A DNA stretch of 64,000 nt, from contig NZ_CP071090.1 of NCBI RefSeq assembly GCF_017301735.1, positions 992,001-1,056,000 on the forward strand, read 5' to 3'. Below are positions 59,103 to 64,000 of the stretch, piece by piece. The stretch comes from Pyxidicoccus parkwaysis. GTDB taxonomy: Bacteria; Myxococcota; Myxococcia; Myxococcales; Myxococcaceae. The notes below the pieces were generated by a model. It made no database searches, was not told where the DNA came from, and saw only the letters and a program-made list of their open reading frames with translations. The stretch's first letter is position 1. Each line of letters begins with the position of its first letter. The position numbers and the translations under genes are program-made.

Positions 59103-60677
59103 ATGCGCTCGACCGCTTCCGACACGCCGTCCGTTCATGCAACCCCTCCCGACTGGGGACGCATGGTGCTGTGGGTGACGTGCGCGCTCGCGCTGCTGCG
59201 GCTCCTCTACGCGGGACGCGTGGAGCTGGCGCCGCAGGAGGCGTACTACTGGCAATACGCCCGCCATCTGGACCTGTCGTACTTCGACCATCCGCCGCTG
59301 TGCGCATGGCTGATGGGCCTGTCCGTCCGCCTCTTCGGGGAAGGGGAGCTGGCCATCCGGCTGCCGGCCATCCTCTCGTCCGCCGCGCTCACCGGGGTGC
59401 TGTACTCGCTCGGGGCACGCCTGTACTCGCCCGCCGTGGGCGCGCTGACGGCGCTGGCCGCCAACGCCACCGTGCTGTTCGGCCTGGGCGCGGTGGTGAT
59501 GACGCCGGACGTGCCCCTGGTGCTGTGCTGGGCGGCGGCGCTCCGCGTGCTCTGTGAGTTGGTGCTCCCGGACGGCAAGGGGCCCGGATGGGGCGGGTGG
59601 CGCTGGTACCTGCTGGGCCTGCTGTGCGGGCTGGCGCTGCTGTCCAAGTACACCGCCGCGCTGCTGCCGCTCCAGGTCCTGGTGACGGCGCTGCTCCTCC
59701 CGCGAGGCCGCGCCGCGCTGCGGACGCCGCACCCGTACCTGGCCTGTGTCCTCGCGCTCGCCGTCTTCTCGCCCGTCATCGTCTGGAACGCGCAGCACGA
59801 CTGGGCCTCCTTCGCCTTCCAGACGCGCGGACGGTTGGAGACGGTGGATGGCCTCCGCCCGTACCTCGTGGGGCGCTACGTGGGATTGCAGGCGGTGGCC
59901 GTCGGCCCGCTGTTGTACCTCGCGCTGCTCGCCACGGCAGGTGTCCTCGTCAGGCAGGCGCTGTGGGGTGACGCACGCGCGAAGCTATTGGCCGTGTCCA
60001 GCCTGCCGGGGCTCGCGCTGTTCTCCGTGGTGAGCCCGCTGCACTGGGTGAAGATGAACTGGGTGGCCCCCATCTACATCGGGCTTCTCGTGGCGGCCGC
60101 GGCCGGGGCATGCGCGCTCTGGCATGCGCGGTGGGCGCGCAACTACGCGCTCGCGACGGTGGCCACCGGGGCGGTGTTGATGACGGGCATGTACCTGATG
60201 CCGCTGTGCCCCTTCATTCCCTTCCGCGAGCGAGACAACCTGGTGAGCGGCTGGCGCGAGCTGGCCGCGCAGGTGCAGCACTACCGCGAGGCGGCCGGGA
60301 CGCCGGCACCGCTGGTCGTCGGGTGGGGCTACAAGACGGCGAGCGAGTTGGCCTTCTACCTGCCGGACCGCCCGGAGACGCAGTCGGACCCCGTCCTGGG
60401 CGGGGCGGGTCTCGCCTACGACTACTGGTTGGACCGGGTACATCCCGGCACGGACGCCATCATCGTGTCGGACGCCCGGCAGCCCCTGCCCGAGGCCGCA
60501 CAGCGCCTGCGCGCGAGCTGTGACGGGACGCGGGAATTGCCACCGGTGGAGGTGCACCGGGGCACCCACGTCGTGACGACCTTCAAGCTCTGGCACTGCC
60601 GCCGCTGGCATCTCCCGGAGGGGGATGGGACGCATCCGGGAGGGCTGGTGGTGCGCGCCCTGGGAACCTCGCTGTGA
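59103..60677 (+). CDS. GT39-like membrane glycosyltransferase
   Basis: The 524-aa protein starts at ATG 59103. It has about eleven transmembrane helices and the early luminal loop typical of GT39/ArnT-like enzymes, with catalytic acidic residues in ELAPQEAYYWQYARHLDLSYFDHPP. A further soluble C-terminal domain of ~130 residues follows the last helix (~370-385). Such enzymes transfer sugars from lipid carriers to proteins or lipid A outside the cytoplasm. Its 3' end overlaps the convergent histidine kinase gene by 95 bases. Confidence 0.87.
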   Translation: MRSTASDTPSVHATPPDWGRMVLWVTCALALLRLLYAGRVELAPQEAYYWQYARHLDLSYFDHPPLCAWLMGLSVRLFGEGELAIRLPAILSSAALTGVLYSLGARLYSPAVGALTALAANATVLFGLGAVVMTPDVPLVLCWAAALRVLCELVLPDGKGPGWGGWRWYLLGLLCGLALLSKYTAALLPLQVLVTALLLPRGRAALRTPHPYLACVLALAVFSPVIVWNAQHDWASFAFQTRGRLETVDGLRPYLVGRYVGLQAVAVGPLLYLALLATAGVLVRQALWGDARAKLLAVSSLPGLALFSVVSPLHWVKMNWVAPIYIGLLVAAAAGACALWHARWARNYALATVATGAVLMTGMYLMPLCPFIPFRERDNLVSGWRELAAQVQHYREAAGTPAPLVVGWGYKTASELAFYLPDRPETQSDPVLGGAGLAYDYWLDRVHPGTDAIIVSDARQPLPEAAQRLRASCDGTRELPPVEVHRGTHVVTTFKLWHCRRWHLPEGDGTHPGGLVVRALGTSL

Positions 60678-61728
60678 ACAAACTCTCGCCCCCGGGGCTT
60701 CGCTCGTAGGTGAGCGCGCCTCCATGCGCCTCGACGATGGAGCGCGAGAGCGCGAGCCCCAGTCCCGTGCCCTCACCCGCGCGCGCACCGTCCGCGCGGG
60801 CGAATCGCTGGAAGAGCCTCGGGAGGAACGCGGGCTCCACGCCAGGGCCGTCGTCCGTCACGGTGAGCCGCGCCTCGGTGTCCGTCGCGCGGACCTCCAC
60901 GCGGACCTGACTGCGGCCGTACCGGAGCGCATTGGCCAGCAGGTTGTCGAGCACGTGCGACAGGAGCACCGGGTTGCCTTCGACGAGCGTAGGCGCGGCG
61001 GACAGCTGGATGCCGATGCCACCTTCACGGGACGCGGGCAGGTGCTCCGCCCGCTCGACTGCGTGCCTCGCGAGCAGGGCCAGGTCCACCGGCTCCTTTC
61101 GCGTGGAGAGCGCGCCCGCGTCACCGCGCGCGAGCAGCAGCAGGGAGTCCACCAGCTGCGCGAGCCCGCGGCTCTCCGCGTACACGAGCTCGAGCGTGCG
61201 GTGGTACTCCTCCGCGGAGCGAGGGCGGCGGAGGACCACCTCGGCCTCGCCCATGATGACCGTCAGCGGCGTGCGCAGCTCGTGCGCGGCGTCCGCGGTG
61301 AAGGTCCTGATGCGGGCGAAGGCGCCACGCGCATCCGCGAGGAGTGCGTTGAGCGTGGAGGCCAGCTCGTCCCACTCGTCTCCGGTGCCTCGGACGGGGA
61401 GGCTCAGGTCCAGCTCCGCCGCGCGGGCCGCACGGGCCCGGGTGCTGGCCTCGCGCATGGGGGCCAGCGCTCGATGCGCGAGCGCGCGGCCCAGCAACAC
61501 GGCGCCGAGCACCGCGAAGGGCGTCCCGAGCGCCAGGGCACTGAGCGCCTGCCACGCATCGTCGAAGAGCCCTTCCTTCGTGGGGACGGGAGGCACATCG
61601 TGCTGCTCGCGCCACTCCCCGATGGCGAGCACCGCCGTCACCAGCGTGCCGTAGAGCAGGGTGGACGCGAGGACCGCGCCGGCGAAGAAGAAGGTCAGCC
61701 GGGTGCTCAGCGTCAGGGGCCGCTTCAC
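60583..61728 (-). CDS. Sensor histidine kinase
   Basis: The 381-aa protein has two transmembrane helices (~10-35 and ~65-85) around a short periplasmic loop, then a HAMP domain, HisKA with the phosphorylated H149 (TADAAHELRTPL), and HATPase_c with LDNLLANALRYG, DDGPGVE, FQRFARAD and GEGTGLGLALSR. The basic C-terminal 20 residues lie antisense to the glycosyltransferase 3' end. Its ATG overlaps the response regulator stop (ATGA, 61725-61728), so the pair is coupled. Confidence 0.92.
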   Translation of the reverse strand: MKRPLTLSTRLTFFFAGAVLASTLLYGTLVTAVLAIGEWREQHDVPPVPTKEGLFDDAWQALSALALGTPFAVLGAVLLGRALAHRALAPMREASTRARAARAAELDLSLPVRGTGDEWDELASTLNALLADARGAFARIRTFTADAAHELRTPLTVIMGEAEVVLRRPRSAEEYHRTLELVYAESRGLAQLVDSLLLLARGDAGALSTRKEPVDLALLARHAVERAEHLPASREGGIGIQLSAAPTLVEGNPVLLSHVLDNLLANALRYGRSQVRVEVRATDTEARLTVTDDGPGVEPAFLPRLFQRFARADGARAGEGTGLGLALSRSIVEAHGGALTYERSPGGESLFTARFPGRAPPALPDASHPPPGDASGGSARA

Positions 61729-62399
61729 GCGCGGCTCCGCAGCGCGTAGCCCACGCCGCGCACGGTGTGGATGAGCTTCTTCTCGAAGGGGGCGTCCACC
61801 TTGTTTCGCAGGTAGCGGATGTAGACCTCGACGATGTTGGAGAACGTCTCGAAGTCATGGTCCCACACCGCCTCGACGATGCGCGTGCGGGAGACGACCT
61901 CTCCGGCGTGCTCGAGCAGGAACTGGAGGAGCGCGAACTCGCGCGTCGTCAGGGAGATGTCGACGCCCGCCCGGGTCACCTTGCGCGTGACGGGGTCCAG
62001 GCTCAGGTCCGCGTGCTGGAGGAGGGGACTGGCGCGGCTGGCGACGCGGCGGAGGATGGCGCGGATGCGCGCGAGCAGCTCCTCGAAGGAGAAGGGCTTG
62101 ACGAGGTAGTCGTCCGCCCCGGCGTTGAGGGCGGCGATGCGGTCCGCCACCGCGTCCCGGGCCGTGAGCATGATGACCGGGGTGGTGTCCTGCCGGGCCC
62201 GCAGCCACTGGAGCAACTCAGGGCCTGACAGGCCCGGGAGCATGGAGTCGAGGAGTATCAGCTCGAAGCGCTCATGCAGCAACAGCTCCCTCGCCTGCGC
62301 TCCATCCACGCACTCGTGGACGCGGAAGCCCTCTTCGGCGAGGCCGCGCGTGAGGAAGGCCCGCACCCGCCGCTCGTCTTCGACGATGAGGATGGCCAC
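61725..62399 (-). CDS. OmpR-family response regulator
   Basis: The 224-aa protein has an N-terminal receiver domain with the acidic pair E7/D8, phosphoacceptor D51 in LLDSMLPG and conserved Lys in YLVKPFSFEEL. A winged-helix OmpR/PhoB domain fills ~130-222 (LTTREFALLQFLLEHAGEVVSRTRIVEAVWDHDFE, VDVYIRYLRNKVD-type VEVYIRYLRNKVDAPF). It should bind DNA when phosphorylated by the kinase encoded directly downstream. Confidence 0.93.
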   Translation of the reverse strand: MAILIVEDERRVRAFLTRGLAEEGFRVHECVDGAQARELLLHERFELILLDSMLPGLSGPELLQWLRARQDTTPVIMLTARDAVADRIAALNAGADDYLVKPFSFEELLARIRAILRRVASRASPLLQHADLSLDPVTRKVTRAGVDISLTTREFALLQFLLEHAGEVVSRTRIVEAVWDHDFETFSNIVEVYIRYLRNKVDAPFEKKLIHTVRGVGYALRSRA

Positions 62400-62429
62400 A
62401 CGCAGTCTCCTAACACGTCCCCGTCCGGC

Positions 62430-62846
62430 TCACCTGAGAGTCAGCAAGGCTCCGGCCACCATGAGACACACACCGACGCCCAGGCGCCACGTCATCTGCT
62501 CATGAAGGAGGAGGAAGGCGAGGAGCACCGTCAGCGGCAGGCTCAGCTTGTCGATGGGCGCCACGCGCGACGCGGGCCCGAGTTGGAGCGCGCGGAAGTA
62601 GGCCAGCCACGACAGGCCGGTGGCCACGCCCGACAGCGCGAGGAAGAGGAGCGTCTTGCGGCTCATGCCGGGCAGGACATGGTGCTCGCCCCGCGCGAGG
62701 GCGATGCTCCAGGCGAACACGAGAATCACCACCGTGCGGATGGCCGTCGCCAACGTGGAGGGCACGCCCTCCACGCCCACCTTCGCGAGAATCGCCGTCA
62801 TGGCCGCGAAGCCGGCGGACAGCAGTGCGTAGACCCACCACGTCAT
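62430..62846 (-). CDS. Small EamA-family membrane protein (single domain)
   Basis: ATG 62846 follows GGAGG. The 138-aa protein has five transmembrane helices and the EamA pattern: WVYALLSAGFAAMTAILAKVGVEG at the start, ATAIRTVVILVF, ALSGVATGLSWLAYFRALQLG and VLLAFLLLHEQMTW near the end. Usual DMT exporters have two such domains; this single-domain form resembles small paired or homodimeric members. The substrate is unknown. It precedes the OmpR-type regulator gene's terminus by 30 bases on the same strand, but is upstream of it in transcription order. Confidence 0.85.
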   Translation of the reverse strand: MTWWVYALLSAGFAAMTAILAKVGVEGVPSTLATAIRTVVILVFAWSIALARGEHHVLPGMSRKTLLFLALSGVATGLSWLAYFRALQLGPASRVAPIDKLSLPLTVLLAFLLLHEQMTWRLGVGVCLMVAGALLTLR

Positions 62847-62947
62847 GATGAACCTCCAGTGGCCGCCGCCCGCGAGCCCCCTTCGTGGCGGCAGGCACCC
62901 AGCATGCCCTGGCATGGGGGCACTGGAAGGCGGAGCGCACTTCGCCT

Positions 62948-64000
62948 ATGTCGGAACCCGACACGTTCATGCAAGAGCTCCTGCCTCGGGCGAGAAGGCC
63001 CGCTTTCCTCACGAGCTGTGTGGCGCTTCTGGCGCTCACCCTCCTGTCCTGCGCCGGGAAGGAAGCCTCGGGTCTGGAGCGCGTCCGGCGCGCGGGCGTG
63101 CTGCGCTGGGGCGCGGATGCGCAGGGCGGAGAGCCCTACGCCATGGAGGATCCGGACCAGCCCGGACACATGCGCGGCTTCGAGGTGGAGCTGGCGGACG
63201 CCCTCGCGCGCGAGCTCGGTGTTCGCGCCCAGTTCGTCCAGAACGACTGGTCCAGCCTCATTCCCTCGCTGGAGCGCGGCGGCTCGTTCGACGTCGCGCT
63301 CAACGGCATCGAAGTCACACCGGCCCGCGTTGGCCGCGTCCTCTTCACGCGCCCGTACTACGTCTTCAACCTCCGCCTCCTCGCGCGCAAGGACGACGCG
63401 AGCGTCACGCAGCTCGACTCGCTGCGAGGCCGGCGCGTGGGCACGCTGGCCAACTCGCAGGCGTGGGATTTGCTCCTGCGCAGCGGCGCGCAGGCGGTGC
63501 CGTACGAGGGCGTGGAGGAGCCCTACATCGACCTGGAGCAGGGGCGGGTGGATGGCGTGCTCATGGACGACATCATCGCGCAGCGCTACGGCCAGCCGCG
63601 CCCCGGCCTGCGCGTGGTGGGCGACGTGGGCGAGGGCTACTACGCCATTGCGGTGAGGCCCGGAGAGGAAGATTTGCGCGCGGCCCTGGACGAGGCGCTC
63701 GTGCGCATCGCCCACTCGGGCGAGCTGCGCGCCATCTTCCGGCGCTGGGGCATCGACAGCGCGGCGCAGCAGCGCATGGTGGACTGGACGGACGCGCAGA
63801 CGCGCGAGGTCGTCTCCGACACGCACACCGCGCACCTGGGCTGGGGACAGCTCGTGCTGTTCCTCCAGGCGTCCGTCGTCACGCTGCTGGTGTCCATAGG
63901 CGCCATGGCGCTGGCCATTCCGCTGGGCGTGGGGCTGGCCCTGGTACGGCTGTACGGGCCCGCGTGGGCGGGGCGGCTCGCCACCACGTATGTGGAGCTG
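62948..64000 (+). CDS. Fused substrate-binding protein and ABC permease for amino acids (runs off right edge)
   Basis: Hand-translated from ATG 62948 to the right edge (351 residues visible, no stop). A hydrophobic leader ends in LALTLLSCAG, consistent with a lipoprotein signal. Residues ~45-290 are a family 3 solute-binding domain (RAGVLRWGADAQGGEPYA, GFEVELADALARELGV, SFDVALNGIEVTPAR, VGTLANSQAWD, RVDGVLMDD). The next segment (VLFLQASVVTLLVSIGAMALAIPLGVGLALVRLYG) is the start of a binding-protein-dependent permease domain. Binding protein and permease in one chain is known for amino acid importers. An ATPase gene would be expected beyond the edge. Confidence 0.88.
   Translation, partial: MSEPDTFMQELLPRARRPAFLTSCVALLALTLLSCAGKEASGLERVRRAGVLRWGADAQGGEPYAMEDPDQPGHMRGFEVELADALARELGVRAQFVQNDWSSLIPSLERGGSFDVALNGIEVTPARVGRVLFTRPYYVFNLRLLARKDDASVTQLDSLRGRRVGTLANSQAWDLLLRSGAQAVPYEGVEEPYIDLEQGRVDGVLMDDIIAQRYGQPRPGLRVVGDVGEGYYAIAVRPGEEDLRAALDEALVRIAHSGELRAIFRRWGIDSAAQQRMVDWTDAQTREVVSDTHTAHLGWGQLVLFLQASVVTLLVSIGAMALAIPLGVGLALVRLYGPAWAGRLATTYVEL

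Noticed and set aside
1..64000. CRISPR arrays, tRNA or rRNA genes, prophage modules
   Set aside because: No regularly spaced repeats, no cloverleaf-like or rRNA-like stretches and no phage structural genes were seen. A covariance-model scan would be decisive.

Overview
The window comes from a very GC-rich, densely coding genome with strong codon bias towards G/C in the third position. Several families point to a myxobacterium of the Myxococcus/Corallococcus/Archangium type: a DUF2378 (TIGR02265) protein, the Myxococcales sigma-70 family 1 N-terminus, a DUF4476 protein, an FHA-linked sigma-54 activator coupled to a Ser/Thr kinase, and many lipoproteins of unknown function. No rRNA, tRNA or CRISPR array was seen. 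The species is an inference.

Layout. 1-8.9 kb: a truncated sigma factor, a HEAT-like lipoprotein, a methyltransferase, a hemN-hemerythrin-YtfJ-like run, DUF2378, DUF4476, an M28 peptidase and phosphoglycerate mutase. 9-17.7 kb: a minus-strand block with a YaiI/DUF188 protein coupled to a serine-hydrolase-like protein that lacks its catalytic motifs, a signalling operon (FHA/GAF/sigma-54 activator coupled to a transmembrane Ser/Thr kinase, then a LamG membrane protein), a DUF6569 protein and a phosphodiester glycosidase. 17.8-23.1 kb: an orphan FtsX/MacB permease behind a good sigma-54 promoter, a membrane dual-specificity phosphatase, an RluA pseudouridine synthase and a ChaN-like lipoprotein.

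23.1-27.55 kb is a nested mobile region. An element with 125-bp perfect inverted ends starting GTAA and an 8-bp target duplication (ATCCCTCT) resembles the IS66 family. It carries an alpha/beta hydrolase and a broken Lrp/AsnC gene instead of a transposase. A complete group II intron with its reverse transcriptase/maturase sits inside the right terminal repeat, one base from the tip. The element entered the intergenic region between divergent chaN and an 848-aa beta-propeller-like lipoprotein gene.

27.8-40.6 kb: that lipoprotein, a TPR-like protein overlapping a DUF3142 lipoprotein, a LysR regulator, a ferritin-like protein, a Cys-rich triple-repeat secreted protein, a YgiQ radical SAM protein and an EcsC protein. 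40.8-48.4 kb holds the two most striking architectures. One is a single chain with two complete superfamily 1 helicases (Upf1-like, then UvrD-like). The other is an ECF sigma factor translationally coupled to a 980-aa membrane protein that fuses a zinc-finger anti-sigma module to TPR repeats and a CHAT caspase-like protease, with a lipoprotein downstream.

48.6-64 kb: AlaX, a DsbA-like oxidoreductase, a cytochrome P450 C-terminal remnant, a response regulator/histidine kinase pair, a small XRE regulator, a TolC-adaptor-RND efflux operon, a GT39 glycosyltransferase, an OmpR-type two-component system overlapping it tail to tail, a small EamA protein and a fused substrate-binding/permease gene cut by the right edge. 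Short imperfect tandem duplications sit at the 3' ends of four genes (lysR, ygiQ, tolC, RND), which looks like a recurring local mutational mode.
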